Shown: positions 7,801-17,331 of the stretch, piece by piece
Layout of the letters: each line of letters starts with the position of its first letter
Position numbering within the stretch: position 1 is the stretch's first letter
Assembly (NCBI RefSeq): GCF_000192435.1
Contig: NZ_AEUD01000002.1
Span: 248,001 to 312,000 of the forward strand
DNA from: Gordonia neofelifaecis NRRL B-59395
GTDB taxonomy: Bacteria > Actinomycetota > Actinomycetes > Mycobacteriales > Mycobacteriaceae
Reading direction: 5' to 3'
DNA: 64,000 nucleotides
The notes under the pieces: model-generated
Databases searched by the model: none
What the model was told of the DNA's origin: nothing
The model's input: the letters and a program-made list of their open reading frames with translations, nothing else
Program-made: the position numbers and the translations under genes

Positions 7801-9057
7801 ATGAGCAGATTCAATAGGCCGGCAGCGCTCGCGCTGCTCACCACGGGAGCCGCGATCGTCGCCGGAGCATCGGGCATCGGCACAGCGGCAGCCGACACGA
7901 TGACCCCGGTGACCGGCAGTAACGACACCGTTAGCTTCTCTCGAACAGTGGGCGGTGCCGCTGTGAACAACGGCACGGTCACAGTCGGCGATCGGATCAC
8001 GGTGACCAATCGGATCGATCGGAAAATGGCATGGCTGGTGTACAGCGTGCGCGACAACCATCCGACCTGCCTCGAAGCAGTGCCGAACACCTCGGTGTGG
8101 ACTGTGTCGGGTGGCACGTACACGAATGACCCGGATGGCACGGGGACTAAGAAGCCCAATGAGGTCACGTCCGGCGACGGCTGGGTGAAGATCGCCGCGA
8201 GCGGCGGCGGGTCGTGGCAGGCGACGCCGCTGATCTGGAGGCAGGACTACACCGTCACGTGCGCGCCGGGGGCGTTGAACACCGGCGGTCTGCAGTGGTC
8301 GACGACTAATGCGTTCGAGAAGAACAACAACAGGGCGAACGTCGGTCCGTCTATCACCGTGGTGGCACCCGCACCAAAGGCGACGTCATCGACTGCGGTG
8401 TCGGTGACACCGGCGCCGAAGGCTGGCGAGACTTCGACCGTCAAGGCTGTCGTCAACGTTGACGGCAGCGGGGCGACGGGCGGTACCGTCGAGTTCTTCA
8501 ATAACGGGACGTCACTCGGCACTGCCACGGTCGCCACCGGCGTTGCGACCGTGACCTGGAAGCCCAGTGCAGGCGGTGCGTACTCGCTGAAGGCGGTGTA
8601 CTCGGGGACTCCGACGACCAACGGCTCAACCGGAACGATCTCCGGCACTGTGGCCGCCGCTGACCCGTTGCCGGAGCCGGGTGCTCCGGTGCTCACCGTG
8701 ACCGGATCTCCCAAGGTCGGCGTCGCGACGACGATCACGGTGACATCCGACGCTGAGCAAGGCAGCGCGGTCGCGCTCACGGCGAACGGGGCCGCCATCT
8801 GTTCCGGACTGGCGATCGGTGCAGGTGGAAAGGCGACGTGCCAGTGGACTCCATCGTCCGCGGGGGCTGTCGAACTGAAGGCAGTGGTCGCCGGCAAATC
8901 GTCGATCAGGAACGTCGTAGCCGAGGAGGCCGGCGGTGAAGAGCCGGGCGATCCGGGGAATCCGGGGAATCCCGATCCCGAAACGCCTGGTGACAACGGC
9001 AGCAGCGGCAGCCTCGGCGGACTGTTCGGTGGTCTGACCGACGTGTTCGGCAGCTGA
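7801..9057 (+). CDS. Secreted two-cysteine-head protein C, two Ig-like domains
   Basis: Third and longest paralogue, 418 residues. ATG is set by AGGAGGAGACAG directly upstream. The signal peptide ends at TAAADT. The head (about 33-188) is nearly the same as in protein B, with Cys in NHPTC and VTCAP. Two Ig-like (bacterial Ig-repeat) domains follow: one with GTVEFFNNGTSLGTA and GGAYSLKAVYSG (about 195-285), and one with VALTANGAAICSG and CQWTPSSAGAVELKA (about 295-375). A Pro/Gly/Glu linker and a tail GSLGGLFGGLTDVFGS close the protein. It is predicted to be extracellular or wall-associated; Ig repeats suggest a spacer or adhesive role. Confidence 0.8.
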   Translation: MSRFNRPAALALLTTGAAIVAGASGIGTAAADTMTPVTGSNDTVSFSRTVGGAAVNNGTVTVGDRITVTNRIDRKMAWLVYSVRDNHPTCLEAVPNTSVWTVSGGTYTNDPDGTGTKKPNEVTSGDGWVKIAASGGGSWQATPLIWRQDYTVTCAPGALNTGGLQWSTTNAFEKNNNRANVGPSITVVAPAPKATSSTAVSVTPAPKAGETSTVKAVVNVDGSGATGGTVEFFNNGTSLGTATVATGVATVTWKPSAGGAYSLKAVYSGTPTTNGSTGTISGTVAAADPLPEPGAPVLTVTGSPKVGVATTITVTSDAEQGSAVALTANGAAICSGLAIGAGGKATCQWTPSSAGAVELKAVVAGKSSIRNVVAEEAGGEEPGDPGNPGNPDPETPGDNGSSGSLGGLFGGLTDVFGS

Positions 9058-9080
9058 TCCGGCCGTCTCCCGAACCGAAC

Positions 9081-9118
9081 GAGCCCCGGACCGTTGATCG
9101 GTCCGGGGCTCGTCGTCA
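9081..9118. terminator. Bidirectional terminator after the secreted-protein operon
   Basis: GAGCCCCGGACCG pairs exactly with CGGTCCGGGGCTC across a TTGAT loop (13-bp stem), followed by GTCGTC. It sits between convergent genes, so it can serve both strands. Confidence 0.75.
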
Positions 9119-9145
9119 GCGGCTACCCGAGTGGCGTGAGCAGAA

Positions 9146-10651
9146 CTACGCGTCGACCTTCTCGACCACGCGGCGGTAGGTCAGGTACTGGTCGTCGACT
9201 TCGCCCTTGCGGAGCTGCTTCACGTCGGCGGAGACGGCCATGGTCATCGTCCACGGTGCCTGCGTGCCCTGCTTGGGCAGGCGGTCGAGGGAGCGCTTGA
9301 CGTAGCCGGCCCCGAAGTCGAGCAGGGGTCGCGTGTCCATCGTCGGGTCGGCGACGGCCTCCACCGAGGTGTAGCCGGCGAGATCCATGTGGGTCAGGAC
9401 GCGGCAGAAGTACTCGCACAGCAGGCCGATCTTGAGGGTCCACGACGAGTTGGTGTAACCGATCGCCAGCATCCAGTTGGGCACGCCCGAGAGCATCGCA
9501 CCGCGGTAGGCGACGGTGTTCGCGAGATCGACCGACTCGCCGTTGCGGCTCAGTTCCATCCCGCCGAAGAGCTGCAGATTCAGACCGGTGGCCGTGACGA
9601 TGACGTCGGCCTCGATGACCTGGCCGGTCTCCAGTTCGATGCCGCCCGCGACGAACCGCTTGATCCGGCCGGTCTCGATCGACGCGGTGCCCTTCTTGAC
9701 GGCCTTGAACAGGTCACCGTCGGGAACGACGCACAGACGCTGATCCCAGGGGTTGTACGGCGGATTGAAGTGGGTGTCGAGGTCGAAGTCACGCGGCAGG
9801 AGTGCGGCGTTCGTCGCGCGGATCACCTTGCGGGCCGTGCGCGGGAAACGCTGGCAGAACTGGTAGAAGAACTTCTGCTGCCAGATGTTCTTGTGCCGGC
9901 TCAGCTTGTAGCCGCGGTCGGCGCCGAGTGTCTTCTTCATGGCGTTGGAGATCGCGTCCTCACGGGGCAGCGGGATCACGTACGTCGGCGTGCGCTGAAG
10001 CATGGTCACGTGACCGGCCTCGCCGGCCATCGACGGAACCAGGGTCACGGCGGTCGCGCCCGAGCCGATGACGACGACCTTCTTGCCCCGGTAGTCGAGG
10101 TCCTCGGGCCAGTGCTGCGGGTGCACGATCTGGCCCTGGAAGTCGTCCCTGCCTGCGAAGTCCGGGGTGAAGCCCTCGGCGTAGTTGTAGTAGCCGGTTC
10201 CGGCGAACACCCAGCGGGTCTTCACCAGCGAGGTCTGGTCGCTGTCGTTGTGCCGGACGGTCAGCGTCCAGAGCTGCTCGGCGTCCGACCAGTCCGCGGA
10301 AACCGCGCGACGGTTGAGGACGATCTTCGATTCGAGGTGATCCTCGTCGACGGCTTCGCGCAGGTAGTCGAGGATGCGCGGGGCATCGGCGATGGCCTGC
10401 GGGTCGCGCCACGGCTTGAACTCGTATCCGAAGGTGTTCAGGTCGGAGTCCGAGCGGATACCGGGGTAGCGGAAGAGGTCCCATGTGCCGCCGATCGACT
10501 CGCGGGACTCGAGGATGGCGAAGCGCTTGCCGGGGTGCTCGGTGGTCAGGTAGTGGGCGGCACCGATGCCGGAGATGCCCGCACCGAGGATGACGACGTC
10601 GAGCGGTTGATCGCTCAGGATCTGCTCGGTGGCGTTGACGTCCGTGGTCAT
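9146..10651 (-). CDS. ethA: EthA-like Baeyer-Villiger flavin monooxygenase
   Basis: A 501-residue FAD- and NADPH-dependent type I Baeyer-Villiger monooxygenase. Start ATG of MTTDVNATEQ has AGGAAC upstream; the much longer open frame above it runs antisense to the next gene and is rejected. Motifs: FAD Rossmann GAGISG (23-28), GGTWDLFRYPGIRSD (54-68), the family fingerprint FQGQIVHPQHWP (171-182) and NADPH Rossmann GSGATA (196-201). Similarity to mycobacterial EthA is strong over the whole length (for example the stretches around NPWDQRLC and ATGLNLQLFGG). EthA oxidises ketones to esters and activates thioamide prodrugs. Here it is divergent from a PucR-type regulator, not from an EthR-type TetR repressor. 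Natural substrate unknown. Confidence 0.9.
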   Translation of the reverse strand: MTTDVNATEQILSDQPLDVVILGAGISGIGAAHYLTTEHPGKRFAILESRESIGGTWDLFRYPGIRSDSDLNTFGYEFKPWRDPQAIADAPRILDYLREAVDEDHLESKIVLNRRAVSADWSDAEQLWTLTVRHNDSDQTSLVKTRWVFAGTGYYNYAEGFTPDFAGRDDFQGQIVHPQHWPEDLDYRGKKVVVIGSGATAVTLVPSMAGEAGHVTMLQRTPTYVIPLPREDAISNAMKKTLGADRGYKLSRHKNIWQQKFFYQFCQRFPRTARKVIRATNAALLPRDFDLDTHFNPPYNPWDQRLCVVPDGDLFKAVKKGTASIETGRIKRFVAGGIELETGQVIEADVIVTATGLNLQLFGGMELSRNGESVDLANTVAYRGAMLSGVPNWMLAIGYTNSSWTLKIGLLCEYFCRVLTHMDLAGYTSVEAVADPTMDTRPLLDFGAGYVKRSLDRLPKQGTQAPWTMTMAVSADVKQLRKGEVDDQYLTYRRVVEKVDA

Positions 10652-10771
10652 TCGTGTTCCTACTCGTCCAGAGGGCTGATGACTTCGATACCAATGATCG
10701 TTGTAAGAGTCCGTGAATTGCAAGGTTGAATCGCACCAGAATGTGGGGAGACCGAGTGCATAATCGACCAT

Positions 10772-11989
10772 ATGGGGTCTGACCTGGAGCAACTTCGTGA
10801 GCCGAGCGCTGCCGTCGCCGCTCTGATCCGCGCCGGTGTCGAGGTCGTTCTGAACGCGCCGGAGGCATGGATCGCGGACATGAACGACGCCGCGATGCAT
10901 CCGGCGGGCATGGAGCGCGTGGTGGTCGACCTCGATCTCCGCGAAGTGGCGCTCCGCATCAACCAGGGCAACCTCAATCACTGGGCGCAGAGCAACCTGG
11001 AGCGTCCCGGCGCGCGGGTCACGGTCAACCTCACCGAGGAGACCGTCGGCTTCATCCGGGACCTGGTTCGACGAGGGTTCGACGCCGGCGCGCTCGACTC
11101 GTTCCGGACGGCGCAGAACACAGCGTGGCGGCTGTGGATGCAGATCTGTTTCGGACTCACGCACGATCCCGAAGCGTTGCGTGAACTGCTCGAGGTGACG
11201 TCGGTGTCGATCGCGACGTTCATCGACGACACGGTGGGCGAACTCGCCCGGCAGATCGACGTGGCGCGCGCCGAACTCGCGGGCGACACGCACGCCCAGC
11301 GGCGAGCGGTGGTAGCGCTGATCCTGGAAGGTGCCCCGGTCGCGCCGGCACGAGCCGAATTGCAGCTTCGGTACTCGGTCGAGGGTCCGCAGTCGGCCAT
11401 GGTGATCTCGGGCGACGCCGGCGTCGCCCCCGACGACCTCGAAGCCGCGTGCGAGGCGATCATGGTCGCCTCGGGTGTCACTCGTCGTCTCACTGTGCTG
11501 GCCGGTGCGTCGGAGCTGTGGGTCTGGTTGCCGACGGAGCGGCTGACAGTCGAATCGGCGCTCGCCGACCATCCCCATGTCCGGATCGCCGCGGGGTCTG
11601 CGGGGCACGGGCGGGAAGGCTTCCGGCGCAGTCATTTCGAAGCGCTCGAGGGAAAACAGCTGCTGAATCGTCTCGGTTCAGCGACCCGGTTCGCCGCCTA
11701 CGACGACCTCGCGCTGCTGGCGGCGATGACGAGTGATCTGACCCGGCTCGACGACTTCATCGCGCACACGCTCGGCGACCTCGCCCTCGCCGATCGGGGA
11801 CTGCACGACTCGATGCGGGCCTGGTTCGCTGCCCAGTGCAACGCGAGTGCGGCCGCCGCGCACCTGTACACCCACCGCAACACCGTCGTCCGGCACGTGG
11901 CCAGGGCGCAGGAACTACTGCCCCGACCGCTGGACGCGAACGCCGTCGCGGTCGCGGCGGCTCTCGAGGCATTACGGTGGCGTCAGTGA
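10772..11989 (+). CDS. PucR-family transcriptional regulator next to the ethA-like gene
   Basis: A 405-residue regulator. The N-terminal half (about 1-170) is a helical sensor-like region. The middle is a GGDEF-like/CdaR-type domain. The C-terminus carries a PucR helix-turn-helix with NASAAAAHLYTHRNTVVRHVARAQELL. Its divergent placement, sharing a 120-bp gap with the monooxygenase, suggests it controls that gene, although no operator is obvious. The gene ends one base before the convergent putP stop codon. Domain family is secure; effector unknown. Confidence 0.8.
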   Translation: MGSDLEQLREPSAAVAALIRAGVEVVLNAPEAWIADMNDAAMHPAGMERVVVDLDLREVALRINQGNLNHWAQSNLERPGARVTVNLTEETVGFIRDLVRRGFDAGALDSFRTAQNTAWRLWMQICFGLTHDPEALRELLEVTSVSIATFIDDTVGELARQIDVARAELAGDTHAQRRAVVALILEGAPVAPARAELQLRYSVEGPQSAMVISGDAGVAPDDLEAACEAIMVASGVTRRLTVLAGASELWVWLPTERLTVESALADHPHVRIAAGSAGHGREGFRRSHFEALEGKQLLNRLGSATRFAAYDDLALLAAMTSDLTRLDDFIAHTLGDLALADRGLHDSMRAWFAAQCNASAAAAHLYTHRNTVVRHVARAQELLPRPLDANAVAVAAALEALRWRQ

Positions 11990-11990
11990 G

Positions 11991-13541
11991 TCAGGCGTTC
12001 GCGAACTCGTCCGGCGTCGGCTCCACGTAGGGCGCCTTGGAGCGGCTGAGCTCGACCGCGCGGGTGAACTCCTCGTCGATCACCGGGTTCTCCCGGAAGG
12101 TGAACAGGCTGACGACGACCGTGACGATCATGCTGGCGGCGAAGCCGGGGATGATCTCGTAGAGGTCGTCGCTGAGTCCGGTCTGACCCCAGACATATGC
12201 GACCAACGCGCCTGCGACGATGCCGGACAGCACGCCGGCGGTGCTCACGCGGCGCCAGTACAGGCACAGGATGATCGCGGGTCCGAACGCGGAGCCGAAA
12301 CCGGCCCACGCGAAGGCGACGAGGTCGAGGATGCTGTTCGAGGGCGAGAGCGCGAGCAGCGCCGCGATGACCGCGATCGCGAGCACGCCGAGCCGGCCCA
12401 GTTGCACGTACGTCTTGTCACTGAGGTCCCGGCCGCGGCCGGTCTTCTCGGCGACCAGCTTGTACAGGTCTTCCACCAGTGCGGACGAGCAGACGACCAA
12501 CTGCGACGAGATCGTCGACATGATCGCCGCCAGGACCGCGGCCAGCACCAGTCCGGCGATGAACGGGTGGAACAGCAGCTGCGACAGCGACAGGAAGACG
12601 GTCTCCGCGTCCTTCGGCGCCTGTTCGTTGTGCTGGGCGAAGTACGCGATGCCGACCAGCGCGGTGCCGACGGCGCCGAGCGCGCACAGGAACATCCAGC
12701 CGATGCCGATCCGTCGCGCCACACCCGCCTCGGACGGCGTGCGCAGAGCCATGAACCGCACGATGATGTGCGGTTGGCCGAAGTATCCGAGTCCCCACGC
12801 GGCGGACGAGATGATGCCGATCACGGTGCTGCCCGCGAAGAAGCTCAAGCCGTTGTCCTTGGCCGCGGTGACGCCGTCGATGGTGGCCCCGATGCCGCCG
12901 AGCTCGATGATGCCGATGATCGGCACGGCGAGCAGCGCGACGACGACGAGCAGGCCCTGCGCGACGTCGGTCAGGGAGGCGCCGAGGAAGCCGCCGAACA
13001 GGGTGTACAGCATGGTGATGCCCGCGACGATCAGCATGCCCGCGGTGTAGTCGACGCCGAAGGAGCTGTCGAAGAACTTGCCCGAGGCCACCATGCCGCT
13101 GGAGACGTAGAAGGTGAAGAACACCAGGATGATCACGCCGCAGGTGATCCGCAGGATGCGAGAGGTGTCGCGCAGGCGTGACTCGAAGAAGCTCGGAATG
13201 GTGATCGAGTCACCGGCCACCTCGGTGTAGGCGCGCAGACGCGGTGCCACCGTCTTCCAGTTCGTCCAGGCGCCGATCAGCAGACCGATCATGATCCACG
13301 ACGCCGACAGTCCGGACAGGTACATCGCTCCGGGCAGGCCCATCAGCAGCCAGCCGGACATGTCCGAGGCACCCGCGCTCAGTGCGGCGACCCAGGGTTT
13401 GAGTCCGCGCCCGGCGAGCATGTAGCCGTCCAAGTCGTTGCGTGTGCGTCGGTACGCGTACCAGCCGATGCCGAGCATGGCGGCGAAGTACAGCGCGACC
13501 GCGACCAATTGGATGGACTTCTCGTCGGGCGCGACGGTCAT
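11991..13541 (-). CDS. putP: Sodium/proline symporter PutP
   Basis: A 516-residue sodium:solute symporter with about 13 membrane segments. Family features include the first-helix region with GWYAYRRTRNDLDGYMLAG, SAGASDMSGWLLMGLPGA (sodium-binding region) and FAWAGFGSAFGPA. Start ATG has GAGGAG nearby. The gene lies directly downstream of the proline catabolic gene putA on the same strand (144-nt gap), which supports proline as substrate. The acidic C-terminal tail (PTPDEFANA) is cytoplasmic. Confidence 0.9.
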   Translation of the reverse strand: MTVAPDEKSIQLVAVALYFAAMLGIGWYAYRRTRNDLDGYMLAGRGLKPWVAALSAGASDMSGWLLMGLPGAMYLSGLSASWIMIGLLIGAWTNWKTVAPRLRAYTEVAGDSITIPSFFESRLRDTSRILRITCGVIILVFFTFYVSSGMVASGKFFDSSFGVDYTAGMLIVAGITMLYTLFGGFLGASLTDVAQGLLVVVALLAVPIIGIIELGGIGATIDGVTAAKDNGLSFFAGSTVIGIISSAAWGLGYFGQPHIIVRFMALRTPSEAGVARRIGIGWMFLCALGAVGTALVGIAYFAQHNEQAPKDAETVFLSLSQLLFHPFIAGLVLAAVLAAIMSTISSQLVVCSSALVEDLYKLVAEKTGRGRDLSDKTYVQLGRLGVLAIAVIAALLALSPSNSILDLVAFAWAGFGSAFGPAIILCLYWRRVSTAGVLSGIVAGALVAYVWGQTGLSDDLYEIIPGFAASMIVTVVVSLFTFRENPVIDEEFTRAVELSRSKAPYVEPTPDEFANA

Positions 13542-13685
13542 CTATTCATCTCCTCGGGGGTGTGTTCGGCCGGAGCCTGCGCGTCAAATGTGACACAAGT
13601 CTCTGGTTCAGGAAGATTCTTCCTGCTCGAACCCCGCTGGCTCATGTGGGGGCGTACAGGATGCATGCCTCCACCTTGTCATTCT

Positions 13686-16600
13686 TCACGAAGACTTGAG
13701 GTCGGCCGCCAACTCGATGAACGCACGGTCGGGATTCCCGAACCGGTGCAGGGTCATCGAGACCGCCTGCTCGGACAGCCAGTAGCGCAGTTCGACTCGA
13801 CCCGACGCGGTGACCGCGTCGTCGAGTAGGGCGAGGTCCGGGCGGGTCACCACGAGTCGACGGAGCTCCGGCCCGGCGGGAGCCGCGGTGCGGATCCGGG
13901 TGATCCCTCGCTCGGTGAGCCGCGCGACGAAGTCCTCGTCGTCGCGGACGGCGTCGACGGTCAGCCCGAGGCTCGTCGCCGTGGTGTCGAGGACGGAGCG
14001 GAGTCCGCCGTCGATGCCCGGTGCCGGGACGACGACGACCCGGGCACCGCTGCGACGGGCGGCGGCCAGCAGCCGGGCGACACGCACGGGTGCGGCGTCC
14101 GCGGTGACACGCACCGCGACGTCGGCGGGCCGGTACCGGAAGATGTTCGCCTCGCTCGCGAGGCCGGTCTCGTCGCGCGGCGTCCCGAACTCGGCAGCCC
14201 ACGCCGCGTCGTCGTCGGCGAGCGCCGCGTGCAGCCACGCGGCGTCGTCGGAGGTGAGCTTGTGCGCCACGGTGTCGTAGAAGTCGGCGACCTCGGGAGT
14301 CTCCGGTGCCGTGCGGACCGACGGCCGCTTGCGATCGGCCCAGGTGCCCAGCAGCATCAGGTAGTTGGGGCCGCCGGCCTTGGAGCCCAGCCCCACCGAC
14401 GAGCGCTTCCATCCGCCGAACGGCTGCCTGCGGACGATCGCGCCGGTGATCCCGCGGTTGACGTAGACATTCCCGGCCTGGACGCGATCGAGCCAGGTGC
14501 GGACCTCGCGGACCTCCAGCGAGTGCAGGCCCGCGGTCAGGCCGAAGTCGGTGGCGTTCTGCAGTTCGATCGCCTCGTCGACGGTGTCCGCCCGCATCAG
14601 GCCGAGCACCGGTCCGAAGCACTCGGTGCGATGGAAGAACGAGCCGGGGGCGACACCGTCCTTGATGCCCGGCGACCACAGCCTGCCCGACGAGTCCAAC
14701 TGCCGGGGCTTCAGGAGCCAGCTCTCGCCCGGCTCCAGCGTGGTGAGCGCTCGCCTCAGCTTCTCCGACGGGTCCTCGGTGAGTGGACCGACGGTCGCGG
14801 ACGGGTTCGACGGCCAGTCGACGACCAGCGACGACGCCGCGTCGACCAGTTGGCGGCGGAAGCGCTCCGAGCTGTAGACGCTTCCGACGAGGATGCCGAG
14901 TGAGGCGGCCGAGCACTTCTGGCCCGCGTGGCCGAAGGCGCTGTGGACGAGGTCGGCGATCGCGAGGTCCCGATCCGCGGAGGGGGTGACGATCAGGCCG
15001 TTCTTGCCCGAGGTCTCGGCGTTGATGCGGAGTTCGGGCCGCCACGATGCGAACAGGGCGGCGGTGTCGGAGGCGCCGGTGAGCACCACTCGGTCGACGT
15101 CCGGATGGCTGATGAGCCGGCGTCCCGCGGGTCCCTCGTCGGGGAAGACGCCCTGACACACGTCGCGGGGGACGCCGGCCTCCCAGAGTGCTTCGAGGAT
15201 CGCCATGGAGCAGTGCGGAGTCGGCTTCGACGGCTTGTGGATGACCGCCGCGCCGGCGGCGAGCGCGGCGAACGTGCCGCCCGCGGGGATGGCGATCGGG
15301 AAGTTCCACGGCGGTGTCACGACCACCACGCGGTCCGGCGTGAACTCGGCGCCGCTGACCTGGTCCAGTTCGAGCGCGCGGTGCGCGTAGTACCTGGCGA
15401 AGTCGATCGCTTCGGAGATCTCCGGATCGGACTGGGCGACGGCCTTGCCCGCCTCGGCCGCGGCCAGCGACACCAGGTGACCGCGGCGGGCCGACAGGAT
15501 TTCGGCCGTGCGGTAGAGGATCGTCGCGCGCTCGGTGGCCGGGCGCGCGGCCCACTGGGTTGCGGCGTCCCGGGCCCGACCGACCAGCGCGTCGATCTGG
15601 TCCTCCGCCACGGTCGGCGGAACAGGCTGAGCGGCAAGCCATTCCGGAGTCGCCGTGGCCAGAGCGGCGCGCGCCCAGGCCTGGTTCGCGGGCAGGGCGG
15701 GGTTGGTGTCGGGCTCGTTCGCGAAACCGGGAAGAGGAAGCGATTCGTCGAACCGGGAGCCCTCGGTCTGCTCGGCACCACGGTCCTGCCGGTGATTCGG
15801 GTGCGGCGCTCGATAGCCGTCAGCGGTGAGGATGCGGCCCAGCGCGTCGACTGCGGCGTGGAACCGTCCCGCTTCCCTCACGAAGGTTTCGCTGCCCGGG
15901 GCGAGATCGAAGACCCCGGACATGAAGTTCTCGGGTGACGCGTTCTCCTCCAGGCGTCGTACCAGGTAGGAGATTGCGACGTCGAACTCCTTCGGCTTCA
16001 CGGTCGGGACGTAGAGGAGGAGCTGCCCGACGTCGGCGCTGAGCACCTCGGCCTGCTCGGTCGCCATACCCTGCAGCATCTCGAACTCGACCCGGTCGGA
16101 GACGCCGCGCCGATCGGCGAGGAGATGAGCGAAGGCGATGTCGAACAGATTGTGGCCGGCGACCCCTACGCGAAGACCCCGCATGCGCTCGGCCGTCAGC
16201 AGCCAGTGCAGCACCAGTTTGTAGTTCGCGTCCGTGGCGGTCTTCGACGAGCAGGTGACCTTCGGCCAGCCCGCGACGTCGGCGTGGACCGTCTCCATCG
16301 CGAGGTTGGCGCCCTTGACCAGCCGGACTTTGATTCCGGCTCCGCCGTCGGCCACCCGCTGCGCCGCGAACTCCGAGAGCCGCTTCATCGCACCGAGCGC
16401 GTCGGGCAGGTAGGCCTGCAGGACGATTCCGGCCTCGAAGTCCTTCAACTCGGGACGGCTGAGCAGACGGGTGAAGACCTCGATCGTGAGCTCCAGATCG
16501 CGGTACTCCTCCATGTCCAGATTGATGAACTTGGTACCGGCCGGCGCAGCCGCAGCCTCGAGATACATGGGGGTCAGCCGATCCAGAACGTAGTCGACCG

Positions 16601-17225
16601 TCTCGTCGAACGCCCACATCGAGATCTGCGACGCGACCGACGAGACCTTGATCGACACGTAGTCGACGTCGTCGCGACGCAGGAGTGCGCGGGCGTCGGC
16701 GAGATGCTTGTCGGCCTCGGAGTCGCCGAGCACGGCTTCGCCGAGGGGATTGAGATTGAGTCGATGACCGCCTCGCCGCAGACGCGCCACCGCTTTGCCG
16801 AACGGGCGGTCGCGGGCGTCGACGATCATGTGACCCACCATCGACCGCATGCGGGCGCGGGCCACCGGAATCACCACGTCGGGCAGCTTCTCGGCGACGG
16901 CTCCGCCCGCCTTGATCTGGAGGCGGTCGAGGGCGCCGAGCGTCGCCGGGGTGTCGGCGGCGATCTCACTGAGGGCCTCGGCCGCGGCCTTGGTGTCCTC
17001 GGTGCCGATCACGCGATCGACGAAGCCGACGGTGAAGTCGAGTCCGCGCGGATCGGAGAGGACGGCGGCGAGCCGGCGGGCGGCCGGGTGCGGCTCGGTC
17101 TCGGTGGTCGCCGCGGCGTTCAGCCAGCGGGTCACCAGGCTTTCGGCGTCGGCGGCGATCCCCGTCAGCTCGGCGGTCACGGTGGCGGGCGCCGGATGGG
17201 AGTCGGCGGCGTGTGCGGTGGTCAT
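13686..17225 (-). CDS. putA: Bifunctional proline dehydrogenase / glutamate-semialdehyde dehydrogenase PutA
   Basis: A 1,179-residue fusion that converts proline to glutamate. The N-terminal half is an FAD-dependent proline dehydrogenase barrel (FINLDMEEYRDLELT, GIKVRLVKGANLAME, VAGHNLFDIA). The second half is an NAD-dependent aldehyde dehydrogenase with PWNFPIAIPAGG, the general base Glu737 (NAETSGKN) and the nucleophile Cys771 (GQKCSA). About 150 extra C-terminal residues form a further domain found in some PutA proteins. No N-terminal DNA-binding domain is present, so regulation is by the divergent PucR-type gene. Start MTTAHAADS is chosen; upstream continuation overlaps the divergent promoter. 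M. tuberculosis has the two activities on separate genes. Confidence 0.95.
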   Translation of the reverse strand: MTTAHAADSHPAPATVTAELTGIAADAESLVTRWLNAAATTETEPHPAARRLAAVLSDPRGLDFTVGFVDRVIGTEDTKAAAEALSEIAADTPATLGALDRLQIKAGGAVAEKLPDVVIPVARARMRSMVGHMIVDARDRPFGKAVARLRRGGHRLNLNPLGEAVLGDSEADKHLADARALLRRDDVDYVSIKVSSVASQISMWAFDETVDYVLDRLTPMYLEAAAAPAGTKFINLDMEEYRDLELTIEVFTRLLSRPELKDFEAGIVLQAYLPDALGAMKRLSEFAAQRVADGGAGIKVRLVKGANLAMETVHADVAGWPKVTCSSKTATDANYKLVLHWLLTAERMRGLRVGVAGHNLFDIAFAHLLADRRGVSDRVEFEMLQGMATEQAEVLSADVGQLLLYVPTVKPKEFDVAISYLVRRLEENASPENFMSGVFDLAPGSETFVREAGRFHAAVDALGRILTADGYRAPHPNHRQDRGAEQTEGSRFDESLPLPGFANEPDTNPALPANQAWARAALATATPEWLAAQPVPPTVAEDQIDALVGRARDAATQWAARPATERATILYRTAEILSARRGHLVSLAAAEAGKAVAQSDPEISEAIDFARYYAHRALELDQVSGAEFTPDRVVVVTPPWNFPIAIPAGGTFAALAAGAAVIHKPSKPTPHCSMAILEALWEAGVPRDVCQGVFPDEGPAGRRLISHPDVDRVVLTGASDTAALFASWRPELRINAETSGKNGLIVTPSADRDLAIADLVHSAFGHAGQKCSAASLGILVGSVYSSERFRRQLVDAASSLVVDWPSNPSATVGPLTEDPSEKLRRALTTLEPGESWLLKPRQLDSSGRLWSPGIKDGVAPGSFFHRTECFGPVLGLMRADTVDEAIELQNATDFGLTAGLHSLEVREVRTWLDRVQAGNVYVNRGITGAIVRRQPFGGWKRSSVGLGSKAGGPNYLMLLGTWADRKRPSVRTAPETPEVADFYDTVAHKLTSDDAAWLHAALADDDAAWAAEFGTPRDETGLASEANIFRYRPADVAVRVTADAAPVRVARLLAAARRSGARVVVVPAPGIDGGLRSVLDTTATSLGLTVDAVRDDEDFVARLTERGITRIRTAAPAGPELRRLVVTRPDLALLDDAVTASGRVELRYWLSEQAVSMTLHRFGNPDRAFIELAADLKSS

Positions 17226-17331
17226 GGAGTCAGTAGACGTCTCGACGGGCGCGAAGGTCCTCGTCAGGTCGTACGAAGTGAACGGCGTGATCTTGTGCGT
17301 TCCTCCAGCCGGGCATGGCAGACTTCGGGAC

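Noticed and set aside
6148-9057. Phage tail or S-layer array, considered for the tandem secreted genes
   Set aside because: No integrase, terminase or structural phage genes are nearby, and base composition matches the chromosome.
10652-11635. Upstream extension of the monooxygenase frame
   Set aside because: It is antisense to the PucR-type gene; the FAD motif lies at the expected distance from the chosen ATG.
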